Origin: Xenorhabdus poinarii G6
Lineage (GTDB): Bacteria; Pseudomonadota; Gammaproteobacteria; Enterobacterales; Enterobacteriaceae
NCBI RefSeq assembly: GCF_000968175.1
Contig: NZ_FO704551.1
Span: 2,108,001-2,172,000, forward strand
Length of the DNA: 64,000 nt
Direction: 5' to 3'
Positions 1 through 10,912 of the stretch are shown here, one piece after another. The notes under the pieces were generated by a model. That model worked only from the letters and a program-made list of their open reading frames with translations, ran no database searches and had not been told where the DNA came from. Both the position numbers and the translations under genes were made by a program. Position 1 is the first letter of the stretch; each line of letters opens with the position of its first letter.

Positions 1-3000
1 CCTGATGCTGTTCCTGTTGCTCAGAAAGGACATCCAGCATAAGAGCGTGACTTTCGCGCACATTGACATTCAGACGAACACCACCAACCTGTCCAAAAGA
101 AACCACCTGTAGCCCCTGATTCAGCATACGAATACGGTTCTGTTCACGCTGAATGGTTTTACGGATGATATTCGCCACACTCTTGGAACTAATTGCCAGT
201 TTTTGCTCACGGGCAGTCAATTCTTCCGTCAAACGTGCCAGCTCAATTTCCATCTGTTCAATCGCATCGACCGGATCATCGGTACGGATAATATCCTGAC
301 GAATACGCTCACGCAGATGTTGGTAAACGGCAACGAAAAATTGAATTTTACGCTCTGGACGTTTCGGATCTTCAGATAAACGTAACGCATCGCGCAGGTG
401 TTCATTATCGGCCACCGCCAGACGCAACGCCCCCAGTGCCTTATCTGACATTGAACGCAGATCATCGCCCCCCATATAGGCCAGTTCGCGACGATGTAAG
501 CGACGCTCGACACCGTTGTCTTTTACCATACGCATGACGGCACACCAGCCGGCTTTAGAAGAAACCACCTGCTCACGTTTCTGGTAATAGTCACGCTCAG
601 ATTTACGCAACCTCTTCTGGAGGTTTTCCATTTCCGCTTCACAAAATGCGATCTGTTTCTCAAGCTGATTGATGCGGGAACGGTTAGTGTTTACAGCGGC
701 ATGAAGCTGATCACGACGTTCACGGGCACGGCTTTCTGCGTTGGCATCTGCCTGGACACCGATATCGCTCATCTCCTGCTTAAGTTCTTGCAACATATCC
801 TGCTTAGTGTCATAAGAACTTTTTAGTGATGCCAGTACCTGATTGAACTGTGCATATTGAGCCTGCTGCTGACGCAACTGTTCTCGGGCACGACGGCGAT
901 CAGCTTCTGCGTATTCAAGACGCTGGCGCAGTTTGTCGTTCAAATCACTATTTTCACTGAGCATGCCCGCAGAATCGCTGTAACTGAAATGCGCGCGACG
1001 TTGTACCACTTCCATTAAAGCAAAGGCTTGTTGCTTCGCTTTATTTTGACTGTGTTTCGCTGCTTCATAATCTTTCTGCAACTGTTCATGTTGCTGCGGA
1101 TCATTTTGTAAAACAGACACCAATGGTTCAAGTTTGGTCAGTGCATGACTGTGTTGTTGCAGGAAGCGCGCAGCGTCCTGAGCTTCACTCATTTCTTCAC
1201 GAACAGTTTCGACGCGATCCAACAGGGTTTCATCCAATAAAATCGGGATTTGTGGGATCAGACGATTTAATACTGTCAGGCTCTCTTTCACCTGAACAAG
1301 CTTCTGCTGATGCTGCTGAGCCTGAGCGTCAAATTGAGATAGCTCACGTTCCAATTCAGTGCGACGCTGACTCAAACGGCGAATGTCTACTTCAGGATCA
1401 TCATCAAATGCAACAGAAAGATGTTTACCCACAAAACGACTGAAAGCCTGATGCGCACGCTGAATTTTCTGAACATCGAATGAAAGTGTTGCATAACGCT
1501 CTGCCAGCGTATCACGCTCAAGACTGAGTGCTTCCTGACGATTTTCTCTGGCCGCCCGTCCAAACAATGGCACTTCAGGATAACGGGAATAACGCCATTG
1601 GCGATCAGATGATTTCACCAGCACCGCCCTTTCCTGCTCTTCGAAATGGAATACGCTATCGTCGAACGATTGCGGATCTCCCTCAATCAAATAGAGATCG
1701 TCGGGACAGTCTTCCAATGCGTCCAGATGAGGGCGAATCAGTGAGAGATCGGGGACGACGATTGCGTGACGGGCTGGCCCATACAATGCCGAGAAATAAG
1801 GCGCATCATCAAGGGTAATGTCATCATAAATTTCAGACAATAACACACCACCAAAGCGCTCCGCTAATCCAAGTAAACGGCCATCTTCGGCACCACTCGG
1901 CTGACTCAGGCGCTCAATCTGTTTTTCCAACTCACGTTTTTGTGTCGCAACATCATCACGTTCAACCGTAATTTCGCGCTCTTGTTCAAGCAATTGTTGC
2001 ATGTATTCAGTCACATCGTGACTACTTTCAAACGTCTCATTACACTGCTCACAAAGCTGGTTTAAAGCCTCCTGTGCCGCCAACCACACTGGTGCCCGCG
2101 TTGTCAGCTCCTGAATTTTTTGCTTGAGCTGTTCGAACTCCTGACGTATTTGTATACGGCGTTCACCACTTTCGTTAGCGCTTAAACTCAATTCTTCCAA
2201 CCGAGCTTCCAATTCACCCTGCAATGCGTCTAACTCTTCTGCCTGATATTGCTGGTTGTGACGTTTACAGAATTCTGCCAGCAAACGTTCTGCATTTTGC
2301 TGGCTATTCAGACGTTGCTCTAATTCAGCCAACTGGATACGTAACGGTTGAACTCGCTCAGCTAAATGGCGCTGAGACGACCATTCACGCAAAACGTCAC
2401 GAGCCGCTTGCCACGCTTCACTGCGGCTGACTTCACCCACAATATTTTTTACCAGTTGGTAAGCCAGCTCAAATTGACTATGAGCCGCATCAGCAACACT
2501 CAACTTCTGCTCCAGCGCCAGTAAAGTTTCTGTCGCCTGCTGTGCTTTAGCCTGATAGGTTTCCTGCCATTCGTCAGCATTTTCTATCGACAGATCCGGC
2601 AGCTGACACAGTTCACGGGCACGTGCTAATGCTTGTAGCGCTTGCTGATACTGAATAGCACGGGTTTGCTGTACGTCCAGTGCTTGTTGGTAATCTGCAA
2701 GCTGGCTTTTCAGTTCATCAACTTCTTGTTCTGCTACCTCAGATAAAGCTTCATATTCTGCCTGGCGCTCTTTCGCCTCTTCTACAACTTCGCTCTGCTC
2801 TTCCAGCCGATAAGTCAACTCTTCAATATCAGCTTGATAACGATCAATTTTCTCCTGCTGACGCATCGCTGTTTGAACCAGATTCAGGTGATCACTGGCC
2901 GCCTGATAATCCATTTCTAAGTCAGAAGAGGCTTCGCTTTGTTCTGCCAGCTCTCTCGCCATATCAACATGGCGATATTGTTCAGCCACTAATTGACGAC

Positions 3001-3895
3001 GGCTACCCAATAATTCACTGCGCAAAGCCAATGCTTCATCCAGATGAACGCGGCGTTCGTTGGTATGGCGCATATAGTCCGCAGAAACATAAGCTGTGGC
3101 TTCAGTAATGAGATGTTTGAAAAGATCACGGTCAGACTGCGTAACCCGAATAGCTTCCAGCGTAATACGGTTTTCACGCAACGCTGCTTCCATATCCTGA
3201 AAGGCTTTTCTGACACCGCTATTTTCCGGCAGTAAATAATCACGCAATGAGCGGGTAATCGCACTGGAAATCCCCCCGTACAGCGATGCTTCTATCAGAC
3301 GATAAAACTTGCTACGGTCGCTCGCTGAACGTAAGCGTTTTGGGATCACGCCCAAATCAAACATTAAGGCATGGTAATCCGCAATCGAGTTAAATTGTTT
3401 GAACTGAACACCGTCCATCTCATCAAGACGTTCTCTCAGTTCGTTCAACGGCAGAACCCGAGCCTGACGTCCGTTGATATTTTCAGTCAGTAACTGTGTT
3501 GGCTGAATGGATGCAGGAACGCCCTGAATCATAAATGGCTTAATATCAACTTTGCGATCCCGTCCGGCGACTTGTTGTAAGCGTACGCCCGTGATAATCC
3601 GTTGATGACGAGAATTCACAATATCCAGCGTGGAATAACAGACACCTGCGCGCAGCTTACCGTGAAGCCCTTTATCGCGCGAGCCACTGGTTGCCCCTGC
3701 TTCTGTTGTATTGCGGAAATGGAGTAGCGTTAAATCAGGGATCAAGGCGGTCACAAATGCCGCCATAGTGGTTGATTTACCCGCACCGTTACCGCCGGAT
3801 AAGGTTGTCACGAGTTCGTCAAGGTCAAACGTTCTGGCAAAAAAACCATTCCAATTAACTAACGTCAGTGAGCGAAATTTACCGCGTTCAATCAT
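1..3895 (-). CDS. mukB: Chromosome partition protein MukB (N-terminal part, cut by window edge)
   Basis: SMC-like ATPase of the MukBEF condensin that compacts and segregates the chromosome. I read about 1298 codons, starting [10 protein letters not shown], with a Walker A motif GGNGAGKST at residues 34-42. A long glutamine- and glutamate-rich coiled coil follows, with the central hinge region in its middle. The E. coli protein has 1486 residues, so roughly the last 190, including the ABC signature and Walker B, lie beyond position 1. The ATG at 3895 overlaps the mukE stop codon (ATGA), which implies translational coupling. No frameshift was seen. The many plus-strand open frames here are antisense shadows. 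Confidence 0.97.
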   Translation of the reverse strand, partial: MIERGKFRSLTLVNWNGFFARTFDLDELVTTLSGGNGAGKSTTMAAFVTALIPDLTLLHFRNTTEAGATSGSRDKGLHGKLRAGVCYSTLDIVNSRHQRIITGVRLQQVAGRDRKVDIKPFMIQGVPASIQPTQLLTENINGRQARVLPLNELRERLDEMDGVQFKQFNSIADYHALMFDLGVIPKRLRSASDRSKFYRLIEASLYGGISSAITRSLRDYLLPENSGVRKAFQDMEAALRENRITLEAIRVTQSDRDLFKHLITEATAYVSADYMRHTNERRVHLDEALALRSELLGSRRQLVAEQYRHVDMARELAEQSEASSDLEMDYQAASDHLNLVQTAMRQQEKIDRYQADIEELTYRLEEQSEVVEEAKERQAEYEALSEVAEQEVDELKSQLADYQQALDVQQTRAIQYQQALQALARARELCQLPDLSIENADEWQETYQAKAQQATETLLALEQKLSVADAAHSQFELAYQLVKNIVGEVSRSEAWQAARDVLREWSSQRHLAERVQPLRIQLAELEQRLNSQQNAERLLAEFCKRHNQQYQAEELDALQGELEARLEELSLSANESGERRIQIRQEFEQLKQKIQELTTRAPVWLAAQEALNQLCEQCNETFESSHDVTEYMQQLLEQEREITVERDDVATQKRELEKQIERLSQPSGAEDGRLLGLAERFGGVLLSEIYDDITLDDAPYFSALYGPARHAIVVPDLSLIRPHLDALEDCPDDLYLIEGDPQSFDDSVFHFEEQERAVLVKSSDRQWRYSRYPEVPLFGRAARENRQEALSLERDTLAERYATLSFDVQKIQRAHQAFSRFVGKHLSVAFDDDPEVDIRRLSQRRTELERELSQFDAQAQQHQQKLVQVKESLTVLNRLIPQIPILLDETLLDRVETVREEMSEAQDAARFLQQHSHALTKLEPLVSVLQNDPQQHEQLQKDYEAAKHSQNKAKQQAFALMEVVQRRAHFSYSDSAGMLSENSDLNDKLRQRLEYAEADRRRAREQLRQQQAQYAQFNQVLASLKSSYDTKQDMLQELKQEMSDIGVQADANAESRARERRDQLHAAVNTNRSRINQLEKQIAFCEAEMENLQKRLRKSERDYYQKREQVVSSKAGWCAVMRMVKDNGVERRLHRRELAYMGGDDLRSMSDKALGALRLAVADNEHLRDALRLSEDPKRPERKIQFFVAVYQHLRERIRQDIIRTDDPVDAIEQMEIELARLTEELTAREQKLAISSKSVANIIRKTIQREQNRIRMLNQGLQVVSFGQVGGVRLNVNVRESHALMLDVLSEQQEQHQ

Positions 3896-4614
3896 GACTG
3901 CTCATCCCCCACACCTTCTGCTGAATGCCCTGATACTTCTTCATGTTCATTACCTTCCTGCGATGTTTCCCCTTCTACCAGCATGGCTTCACCATCACGG
4001 ATCATCCGTAATTGTGCTTCACGTGGGTCATCACCGCTGCGTACATCCGCACCGAAGCGAAATACAGCTTCGGTAATCATAAATTTGTTACTGTCGTTTT
4101 GCAGAAAATAAACCATCCCCAGACGACGCAAACGGTTTAACGATGTGCGTGCTTTTTCCTGCACTTTCTGTTTATCTAAATCTGAACCTGTCGACCGTTG
4201 GTTAACTAATTTCACTAGCTTATTTTCGTCTGCTAATGACAGGAGTTCTTCGTACAGTTCCTGAAAGGTAAATATTCCCTGATTGGACAGGCGTTCAGGG
4301 CTAAGGTAGAGGTAACACAGGATCTTACCCACCATCATATCCAATTCGGACAAAACAGAGCGTGGGATCAGCGTCGTTGCACGGGGACGCAGATAGAAAA
4401 AACCTTCTGGTGCACGGATTAACTCGACGTTATAACGCGCATAAAATATTTCCAACTCTTCCTGAAAATCCATCAGAAAAGCATGATTATCAAGATTATC
4501 CAGACTAATATGACGCCCGGCACGTAGCTGGCTATCTAATTCAGGAAAAAGCGTATTGGATAATGCCTGAGCCAGTTTCACTGGCATAAACTGTTCAATA
4601 TGTGTCGATGACAT
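3892..4614 (-). CDS. mukE: Chromosome partition protein MukE
   Basis: Subunit of the MukBEF condensin that binds the MukF kleisin and bridges it to the MukB heads. The protein begins [18 protein letters not shown], which matches the E. coli N-terminus, so I chose the internal ATG at 4614 over one nine codons upstream. It is 240 residues long, slightly longer than in E. coli, and ends in an acidic tail ([14 protein letters not shown]...) typical of the family. Its start lies 20 bases inside mukF and its stop overlaps the mukB start, so the three genes are tightly coupled. Confidence 0.96.
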   Translation of the reverse strand: MSSTHIEQFMPVKLAQALSNTLFPELDSQLRAGRHISLDNLDNHAFLMDFQEELEIFYARYNVELIRAPEGFFYLRPRATTLIPRSVLSELDMMVGKILCYLYLSPERLSNQGIFTFQELYEELLSLADENKLVKLVNQRSTGSDLDKQKVQEKARTSLNRLRRLGMVYFLQNDSNKFMITEAVFRFGADVRSGDDPREAQLRMIRDGEAMLVEGETSQEGNEHEEVSGHSAEGVGDEQS

Positions 4615-5917
4615 GTGCCTGCACCTTGGCTCCGTAATCATTAATCGCTAACCATTCCGCTGGTAACCCAGAGAAATCCGCTTCTGCAACGCCCAACCTT
4701 ACCGCCTGATCCACCAAAATACGTGCCACATCAAAATGACGTTTGCGTGGATACTGAATAAGGTAATCGCGCAGGACAGCCCCTAAATCCAAAGGACGTT
4801 TTGCCTGTTGATAAACCGCCAGCGCCTGTTCTATCATTTCAGCCAGCCGCTCATTGATTTCACTAAACTCTTCATATTCCATTTCGGGTGGTAATTCTCC
4901 CATTACCTCTTCATTACGCAGAGTCAGTTCTTCATCACGCATATCCAGAAAACGTTCTGCATTCGCGACGGTCAACGCCCATGGATTATCAAAATAGTGT
5001 TGGATGGATTGACGAAGGCGCTGGGCAAAAATGCGGTTTTTGTCCATATCAATCGCGGTTCGGATAAATTTGTGAACGTGACGGTCATAACCTATCCATA
5101 AATCAATGGCCTGTTGCCCCCAACTGATAATACGATCCAACTTATTTTGTAAGTCAAAGATCAGATTATCCACCAGTTCAGATCCACCACTGTCCATATT
5201 CGCAGCTTGAATGCGCAGTAGGTTGGCCTGCAATTTATCCCCGGCGGCTTCCAGGGTATCCTGGAGTTCCCGTAATGTGCCGGAAGTTTCAGACAGCAGT
5301 TGTTCACAATTAGCGATAGCAGCTTGCCAGTCTTGATTCAGTAGCGCAGCAATATCCGCTTTTACGCTATTTTGCTGTTCATCCATTAAGCGCTGCGACA
5401 TATCAATGCTATCGAAAATTTCAGCGACAGAATATTTGAGAGGGGCAAAAACATTGCGATGCCAATGGAATTCATCACCACCTTCTTCGGCTGCCTCAGC
5501 CGCCCGATGTAATTCATTGGCAACGATGGATAACTGCATGGAAAGGCGCAACGTGGAAAATTCACGCTGACGAATATAGTAATCGCTGATACCGATTCCC
5601 AATGGTGTCAGGCGATAGATAGCATTACCTTCCGCCAATTCACTGGTAAAACGGTTAAGTAATTTCTGGCGAACCATATCATTGATAGCATTATTCGCCC
5701 TGACGGATACCGTTTCAGCCGTCTGCTCAAAACCTTTACACACTTCACGGAAAGCATCCACCAGCTCTCCTTCACTCATTTCACCATCGAACCGTTCACC
5801 ATTCAGCACCGCAATAGCCAACAAAAAAGCTAACCGCTCCGGGGGTAATGAAATTGAAAAGTCATTTTTTCTGGCCCAGGACACAAGTTCAGGAACAGTC
5901 TGGGAATATTCACTCAT
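4595..5917 (-). CDS. mukF: Chromosome partition protein MukF (kleisin)
   Basis: Kleisin subunit of the MukBEF condensin; it dimerises, bridges the MukB heads and recruits MukE. The 440 residues equal the E. coli length. The order is an N-terminal winged-helix region ([20 protein letters not shown]), a helical middle segment ([20 protein letters not shown]), an acidic linker ([20 protein letters not shown]) and a C-terminal winged helix. It lies ten bases after cmoM and overlaps mukE by 20 bases, so it belongs to the cmoM-mukF-mukE-mukB operon seen in enterobacteria. Confidence 0.97.
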   Translation of the reverse strand: MSEYSQTVPELVSWARKNDFSISLPPERLAFLLAIAVLNGERFDGEMSEGELVDAFREVCKGFEQTAETVSVRANNAINDMVRQKLLNRFTSELAEGNAIYRLTPLGIGISDYYIRQREFSTLRLSMQLSIVANELHRAAEAAEEGGDEFHWHRNVFAPLKYSVAEIFDSIDMSQRLMDEQQNSVKADIAALLNQDWQAAIANCEQLLSETSGTLRELQDTLEAAGDKLQANLLRIQAANMDSGGSELVDNLIFDLQNKLDRIISWGQQAIDLWIGYDRHVHKFIRTAIDMDKNRIFAQRLRQSIQHYFDNPWALTVANAERFLDMRDEELTLRNEEVMGELPPEMEYEEFSEINERLAEMIEQALAVYQQAKRPLDLGAVLRDYLIQYPRKRHFDVARILVDQAVRLGVAEADFSGLPAEWLAINDYGAKVQAHVIDTY

Positions 5918-5927
5918 AATTCGCTCT

Positions 5928-6698
5928 TTAAGGTAGCTTGCGTGCCATCACATGAATGTAGCGCCCCAGGCTGATATAGGGCTCCTGTCTACAATAACGT
6001 TGTTCAAGTTCAAGCAACGCTGGAAAATCGGCGTTTTGTAATTGGCGACTTTGCAGGTAATCGTGAAAAACCCTCACGCCTGTTTTACCTGTGATTTCCA
6101 TCTTGAATTCAGTCAACCACTGATATACCTGTTCTGGTACTAGTGGATTCTGTGGCGTCAGAGAACGTTTCCGACGACGCTGAATATCAGGTGTTGCCAG
6201 ATGAAAATTCCCCAGGATGGCATTACGCATAACCAATCCATTAGCATTATAAAACATTAATGAAAGTGCCCCACCGGGCGTTATTCTATTTCCCAATGTT
6301 TCTATTGCCTCTTTTTGATCCGTTATCCATTCTAATACAGCGTGAAATAGTATCAGATCCACGGGCTGTTCAATATGCTGGTGAATTTCTTGTACTGAGC
6401 TTTGGATAAATTGCATCTGATGGAGAACACCTCGCTCTTTGGCGTTATGTTCTGCTCGCTGGATCATTTCTTCTGAGAGGTCACAAAGTATGACTTGATG
6501 CCCCAATTCTGCTAATTGGCAAGCCATATTCCCTTCACCGCCCCCGGCATCTAAAATGCGTAAAGGACGTTGAGGCAAATGGTTCAGCAATTCATTAAGA
6601 TCCTGCCAGACAACGGCCTGCCTGATTTTACCCTTAGTTGTGCCGTAAATATTACGCGAAAATTTGTCTGCAATATCATCGAAATTGCGATCCCGCAT
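5928..6698 (-). CDS. cmoM: tRNA 5-carboxymethoxyuridine methyltransferase CmoM (SmtA)
   Basis: SAM-dependent methyltransferase that makes the methyl ester mcmo5U at the tRNA wobble position. The Rossmann motif [17 protein letters not shown] sits near residue 50, and the N-terminus [20 protein letters not shown] matches E. coli SmtA. That match sets the start at 6698, five codons inside the longest open frame. The protein is 256 residues and is the first gene of the muk operon, ten bases before mukF. Its start region faces elyC across a roughly 170-base divergent gap. Confidence 0.94.
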   Translation of the reverse strand: MRDRNFDDIADKFSRNIYGTTKGKIRQAVVWQDLNELLNHLPQRPLRILDAGGGEGNMACQLAELGHQVILCDLSEEMIQRAEHNAKERGVLHQMQFIQSSVQEIHQHIEQPVDLILFHAVLEWITDQKEAIETLGNRITPGGALSLMFYNANGLVMRNAILGNFHLATPDIQRRRKRSLTPQNPLVPEQVYQWLTEFKMEITGKTGVRVFHDYLQSRQLQNADFPALLELEQRYCRQEPYISLGRYIHVMARKLP

Positions 6699-6867
6699 GA
6701 AAAACTGCCCCACTTATTCAGCTAAGTTTAATTTATCTATTGAGCAGTGAAGTTATCTACTGCTATTTTTACTACTGTTATTTTGGCACAGTAATCATTT
6801 AATTAACTACTTTTAGCCTTAAATTTGCCCCTGTGCGATGACTATTTAACCAAATCAAGGCCCATCA

Positions 6868-7734
6868 ATGTTATTTCTGCTAAAAAAATATATCGGCTCA
6901 CTATTAATGCCTTTGCCGTTGATTATTATCGTCTCTTTTACAGCACTGCTATTATTGTGGTTCACCCGTTGGCAAAAAACAGGGAAAGCCCTGCTATCAC
7001 TCAGTTGGCTTGCATTGCTTTTATTGAGTCTACAACCTATCGCGGATAAGCTCTTACTGCCTGTCGAGGGAAAATATGTTCAACGCTATGAGCCAGAGAC
7101 TCCATTTATACCTGCCCCCATAACGCCACTGACAACGGCATCTATCATTAACACTGTCGCTTCCAAACCGATAACATCAGGATCTAAAATTCCCGTAAAA
7201 TATATTGTCGTTCTCGGAGGCGGTTTTACTTATAACCCTCATTGGGCTCCCAGTGCCAACCTTATGAATAACAGCTTGCCCAGAGTCGCTGAGGGTATCC
7301 GGCTATATCATCTTATCCCCGGAGCTAAAATAATTTTCACCGGAGGGAAAGGCGTTAATGCCATCAGCAGTGCCGAAATTGCTGCTATGGTAGCACAATC
7401 GATGGGAATTCCTGTAGAAGACACCCTCGCATTAAAAAACCCCGTAGATACAGAAGAAGAAGCGGCTGAAGTTGCAAAAGTCATCGGGACACAACCTTTT
7501 ATTCTGGTGACTTCTGCTAATCATATGGAAAGAGCCATCTCGTTTTTTGAACAACACGGTTTACACCCCATTGCAGGCCCGGCCAATCAATTAGCTATCA
7601 CAACCCCTTTGTATTCATGGGAAAAATATATTCCTTCTTCCTACTATTTATCCCACACGGAACGCGCTTGGTATGAAACATTAGGGCGCGTCTGGCAAGC
7701 GATTAAGCCAATAAATAACCCGAATTCCGTTTAA
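6868..7734 (+). CDS. elyC: Envelope biogenesis factor ElyC with IS-altered C-terminus
   Basis: Inner-membrane DUF218 protein needed for envelope integrity and undecaprenyl-carrier-dependent polymer synthesis in E. coli. Two N-terminal membrane segments (residues about 8-30 and 35-55) precede the DUF218 domain, in which YIVVLGGGFTYN, IIFTGGKG and SAEIAAMVAQSMGI are recognisable. An IS982-type element enters at 7718. The last native codons are replaced by NPNSV and a stop encoded by the IS end. Joining the flanks at the target duplication restores a frame through 8713-8770 that would end in RDMKTEKPEDAQPKDDKK, giving 301 residues instead of 288. The DUF218 core is intact, so activity may survive; this is inference. 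Confidence 0.93.
   Translation: MLFLLKKYIGSLLMPLPLIIIVSFTALLLLWFTRWQKTGKALLSLSWLALLLLSLQPIADKLLLPVEGKYVQRYEPETPFIPAPITPLTTASIINTVASKPITSGSKIPVKYIVVLGGGFTYNPHWAPSANLMNNSLPRVAEGIRLYHLIPGAKIIFTGGKGVNAISSAEIAAMVAQSMGIPVEDTLALKNPVDTEEEAAEVAKVIGTQPFILVTSANHMERAISFFEQHGLHPIAGPANQLAITTPLYSWEKYIPSSYYLSHTERAWYETLGRVWQAIKPINNPNSV
7710..7717. repeat. Target-site duplication, left copy
   Basis: The octamer AATAAATA directly precedes the IS left end and recurs at 8707-8714 directly after the right end. Direct duplication of 8 bases fits IS982-family insertion. The exact copies suggest a fairly recent event. Confidence 0.88.
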
Positions 7735-8706
7735 GCCGTCATTGGAAAATCTTCTTCTGAGTAGAAAACTTTCAGTGACGGTTTCTTCCATTTTAGGCAG
7801 TAAGCAATGACACCACCTAAAACGGTCAATAGAAATCCTTTTATACTTCGGTGCCGGGAATGCTCTATTTGAGAAATGGTTTTTAATTGCCCATTAATTG
7901 TTTCAATAATAAAACGCTTTGATAACATTATATTATCCCATTCAGCCAGCACTTGCGCTTTCATGTGACGGCGCTTTTTTGTCATGAACGTTACACCCGC
8001 TTGCGCTAAAGCACCTGCCAGTTCTTGACTAAGATAGCCTTTGTCACCATAAAGAGAACCCGTTAATGCTTTTGCTAATTCGCGAACCGGTTCCCGATCA
8101 TCCACATTACCGGCGGTGATTTTGAGTGCCAGAATTTCGCCCTGATGGTTAACAATCAAGTGTAATTTGAAACCGTAAAACCACCCTATCGAGGTTTTTC
8201 CTCGCTGTGCCACCCCCTCAAACACCTTATGGCGGGGAATACGAATGTTATGGCACACGCGTAAACTCGTGGAATCAATAAAAGCGATCCCCGTGGGCTT
8301 TCCTTTTAACTGAGTCAGATAACTGCACAGCGGCACTAAAACGGAAGGGGAAACACTGACAAAACGGGTATAACTGAGCAAAGTTGGAAAATCGTGATGA
8401 TGATATTTCCAAATATGCTCCAGATAAAAATGTTTAAAATCACGGTAATGCGACATGTGAAAGCGGATCAGGATGGTCATCATTTCACTGGGATACATGT
8501 GACCTTGCCTGCGGCGTAGACGATGCCCCTTATTAAGACAAAACTGTTCCCATTGAGGAATGAAAAAACGACAAAAGTCATCGACATCGCAGAAAATTTC
8601 AACTAGTTTGTTCATTGCCTGTTCCTTCTTAGAGCGGTTTTTGGTGTGCACCAAAACTTTGCTCTTGGAACAGGCACTTCGCCAATTTTTTATCCAGAAT
8701 TCGGGT
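7718..8706 (-). mobile_element. IS982-family insertion sequence, complete, 989 bp
   Basis: The element is bounded by inverted ends that share ACCCGAATTC. The left end begins at 7718 and the right end, read as reverse complement from 8706, starts with the same ten bases and then diverges. It is flanked by an exact 8-bp direct repeat AATAAATA. It carries a single transposase gene on the minus strand, opposite to elyC. Both ends, the duplication and the transposase frame are intact, so the element may still be mobile. Confidence 0.93.
7731..8615 (-). CDS. IS982-family transposase
   Basis: DDE transposase of 294 residues, starting MNKLVEIFCDVDDF at the ATG at 8615, 91 bases inside the IS right end. 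A putative catalytic triad is visible in AFIDSTSLRV (Asp), YGDKGYLS (Asp) and IETINGQLK (Glu), in the spacing usual for the IS4/IS5-like DDE fold used by IS982. A longer frame running up to 8807 crosses the IS boundary into elyC sequence and cannot be the real start. The stop codon lies within the last 16 bases of the element and overlaps the new elyC stop on the other strand. Confidence 0.92.
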   Translation of the reverse strand: MNKLVEIFCDVDDFCRFFIPQWEQFCLNKGHRLRRRQGHMYPSEMMTILIRFHMSHYRDFKHFYLEHIWKYHHHDFPTLLSYTRFVSVSPSVLVPLCSYLTQLKGKPTGIAFIDSTSLRVCHNIRIPRHKVFEGVAQRGKTSIGWFYGFKLHLIVNHQGEILALKITAGNVDDREPVRELAKALTGSLYGDKGYLSQELAGALAQAGVTFMTKKRRHMKAQVLAEWDNIMLSKRFIIETINGQLKTISQIEHSRHRSIKGFLLTVLGGVIAYCLKWKKPSLKVFYSEEDFPMTA

Positions 8707-8714
8707 AATAAATA
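8707..8714. repeat. Target-site duplication, right copy
   Basis: Second copy of AATAAATA, immediately outside the IS right end; see the left copy at 7710-7717. Confidence 0.88.
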
Positions 8715-8770
8715 GGGATATGAAAACCGAGAAACCAGAAGATGCTCAGCCAAAAGACGATAAGAAATAA
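8715..8770 (+). pseudogene. elyC: Separated native 3' end of elyC
   Basis: Reading on from the right target duplication in the elyC frame gives AGG GAT ATG AAA ACC GAG ... AAG AAA TAA, which encodes RDMKTEKPEDAQPKDDKK and a stop at 8768-8770. This charged tail was evidently the original C-terminus of ElyC. It is now cut off by the 989-bp IS and has no start of its own. Confidence 0.82.
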
Positions 8771-8783
8771 CGCCTGTTTGCAA

Positions 8784-8824
8784 GAAAAAAGAGAACGGGG
8801 TATACATTCCCTCATTCTCTTTTA
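8784..8824. terminator. Bidirectional terminator-like hairpin between elyC and kdsB
   Basis: The stretch AAAAAAGAGAACGGGG pairs imperfectly with CCCTCATTCTCTTTT, leaving A residues on one side and T residues on the other. It lies between the convergent elyC and kdsB and could end transcripts in both directions. After the IS insertion it still serves kdsB, but it is about 1 kb from the new elyC stop. Confidence 0.6.
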
Positions 8825-8847
8825 AATCCGGCTGATATTTATCTCAC

Positions 8848-9606
8848 CTAAGAAGAACAGCGTGCAATAAACGCTTTTCTCACTGCGACCAGATCTTCTG
8901 GTGTATCAACACCTGCGCCGGGGACTTGCAGTGCTTTGGCTACATGAATTTTTTCACCGTACCAAAGCACTCTTAATTGCTCAAGCATTTCAATATGTTC
9001 CAATGGACTCGGCGCCCACTGAACATAGCGCCGGATAAATCCTGCCCGATACGCATAAATGCCAATATGACGCAGGAAATTATCGCCCACCGTCTCTTTT
9101 GACTGCATAAAACGATCACGTTCCCACGGGATTGTCGCGCGAGAAAAATAGAGCGCATAACCTTTCGAGTCCATCACAACTTTGACCGCATTAGGATTGA
9201 ATGCCTCTTCCGCATCTTGTATCGGCACGGCAAGTGTTGCCATTCCAGCACCACTGCCCGCTAAATTATCCGCAACCTGTTGAATAATCTGTTCTGGAAT
9301 AAGTGGTTCATCACCCTGTACATTGACGATAATTTCATCATCAGCAAATTGATATTTATCGATAACCTCAGCCAAACGCTCTGTGCCTGAATGATGATTT
9401 TCACTGGTTATACAAGCTTCCCCCCCTGCGGCAATCACAGCATCAAAAACGTCTTGATGATCTGTTGCCACAATCACCCGATCAGCGCCAGAACGGGCAG
9501 CACGCTCCATAACATGCACAATCATGGGCTTGCCATGAATATCAGCCAATGGCTTGCCAGGTAAACGTGTGGAAGCAAAACGAGCCGGAATAATAACGGT
9601 AAACAT
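8848..9606 (-). CDS. kdsB: 3-deoxy-manno-octulosonate cytidylyltransferase (CMP-KDO synthetase)
   Basis: Activates KDO with CTP for transfer to lipid A in the cytoplasm. The N-terminal nucleotide-binding motif [17 protein letters not shown] is clear, as are [11 protein letters not shown] and [14 protein letters not shown] of the KdsB family. The protein is 252 residues; E. coli KdsB has 248. It is the last gene of the msbA-lpxK-ycaR-kdsB group, three bases after the ycaR stop, so it is probably co-transcribed with the other lipid A genes. Confidence 0.97.
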   Translation of the reverse strand: MFTVIIPARFASTRLPGKPLADIHGKPMIVHVMERAARSGADRVIVATDHQDVFDAVIAAGGEACITSENHHSGTERLAEVIDKYQFADDEIIVNVQGDEPLIPEQIIQQVADNLAGSGAGMATLAVPIQDAEEAFNPNAVKVVMDSKGYALYFSRATIPWERDRFMQSKETVGDNFLRHIGIYAYRAGFIRRYVQWAPSPLEHIEMLEQLRVLWYGEKIHVAKALQVPGAGVDTPEDLVAVRKAFIARCSS

Positions 9607-9609
9607 GAA

Positions 9610-9789
9610 CTATTTATTTTCCTCTGCGGGCAAGAGACGAGCTTCATTTTCCAGCAACACTGGAATGCCATCACGGAAAGGAAAAGCGAGACGATCAAGT
9701 TTGCAAATCAGTTCAAGGTTTTCTTTATCATAACTGAGTTTGCCATGACATACCGGGCAAGCAATGATTTCGAGTAAACGGTGATCCAT
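9610..9789 (-). CDS. ycaR: Trm112-like small protein YcaR
   Basis: Small protein of the UPF0434/Trm112 family; its precise role is unknown. Translation from 9789 starts [18 protein letters not shown], which matches E. coli YcaR and fixes the start nine codons inside the longest frame. The CPVC pair near residues 11-14 resembles a half zinc site, and [13 protein letters not shown] is the conserved family core. It is 59 residues long and sits between lpxK and kdsB in the usual order. Confidence 0.92.
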   Translation of the reverse strand: MDHRLLEIIACPVCHGKLSYDKENLELICKLDRLAFPFRDGIPVLLENEARLLPAEENK

Positions 9790-9916
9790 ATATCCCCCCA
9801 AGTAACGGGTTTTCAATTTAATGCGGCTCAGAATACCATAAGCAATGTATCACCGTTAACTTTGTTGCTTTGTTTCGTTTTCCTTATTTTGTTTCATTGG
9901 CAGGAATGGTCCGATT

Positions 9917-10912
9917 TTATCGGCGAGGGTTTCTTTCTGGCAGTAAAGCACAAATATCATCCACGACTTTTTGCCCTTTTTCCGCTGGTAAATCGACGTG
10001 TACAGGTAAATACCACCAGTTAGGTTGCGCAAATTGGAAACATTTCACCGCGTCTTTTTCTGTCATCAACAAATTTTGGGTGCTATTTGCCAAAGCCAGT
10101 AGCTGATCTTTCTCGTAAGCGTGATGATCAGCAAAAGCGTGTGTTTTCTGCAAAACTGCCCCCAATTGCTGCAATGTTGCAAAAAAGCGCGGGGGATGGC
10201 CAATTCCGGCCATTGCAATACCGTTGGGAATATCAGTCACTTTTCGTGTTTCCCCCGTCAACAAATTGACTGCCAAATTTCCTTTTAGGGTCATTGGTAA
10301 TTCACCTGCTTCCGGGGTGCCACCATTGACAATAATTGCATTAACGCTATTGAGGCGCCCTGCTAGCTCTCGCATGGGACCAGCAGGCAACCAGCAACCG
10401 TTACCAAAACGACGAACGCCATCAATCACGACAATCTCATAATCACGTTGCAAGGCATAATGCTGAAGGCCATCATCGGTAATGATGATATCAACCACAG
10501 CATGCACCAATAATGCCTGAATAGCCTCAGCGCGTTTGGGTGCCACCGCAACCGGCACACCAGTACGGCGACGAATTAAAACGGGCTCATCGCCGGCTTG
10601 TGCCGTTGTCACTTCATCGGTAACCCATAGCGGATAATGTTCTGACTTCCCACCATAGCCACGCGAAACAACACCAACCTGATAGCCTCTTTGCTGCAAC
10701 TGTTCAACGAGCCAGATAACAACCGGGGTTTTACCATTGCCCCCTGCCGTCAAATTACCGACAACGACGACAGGCAGCGGCGCTTTCCAGGCACGACGCA
10801 ATCCCAGTTTATAACTTAAACGACGTAAACCGCTTATCAGCCCATAAAGGGCTGATAATGGTAATAATACGATATACAGCCATGAGCGGCCTGACCATAT
10901 GCGTTCAATCAT
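9917..10912 (-). CDS. lpxK: Tetraacyldisaccharide 4'-kinase
   Basis: Membrane-associated kinase that phosphorylates the 4' position of the lipid A precursor to make lipid IVA. The N-terminal amphipathic or membrane segment ([19 protein letters not shown]) is followed by the Walker A motif [15 protein letters not shown] and by [12 protein letters not shown], which contains the catalytic Asp region. It is 331 residues, close to the family norm. The ATG overlaps the msbA stop by four bases, so translation is probably coupled. About 127 bases without a gene separate it from ycaR. Confidence 0.97.
   Translation of the reverse strand: MIERIWSGRSWLYIVLLPLSALYGLISGLRRLSYKLGLRRAWKAPLPVVVVGNLTAGGNGKTPVVIWLVEQLQQRGYQVGVVSRGYGGKSEHYPLWVTDEVTTAQAGDEPVLIRRRTGVPVAVAPKRAEAIQALLVHAVVDIIITDDGLQHYALQRDYEIVVIDGVRRFGNGCWLPAGPMRELAGRLNSVNAIIVNGGTPEAGELPMTLKGNLAVNLLTGETRKVTDIPNGIAMAGIGHPPRFFATLQQLGAVLQKTHAFADHHAYEKDQLLALANSTQNLLMTEKDAVKCFQFAQPNWWYLPVHVDLPAEKGQKVVDDICALLPERNPRR

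Noticed and set aside
1123..3264. Several plus-strand and minus-strand open frames inside mukB
   Set aside because: They lie in alternative frames of a full-length MukB reading frame, lack ribosome-binding sites and resemble no family.
8616..8807. N-terminal extension of the IS transposase
   Set aside because: The extension crosses the IS right end at 8706 and translates antisense elyC DNA. The internal ATG at 8615 fits the family.
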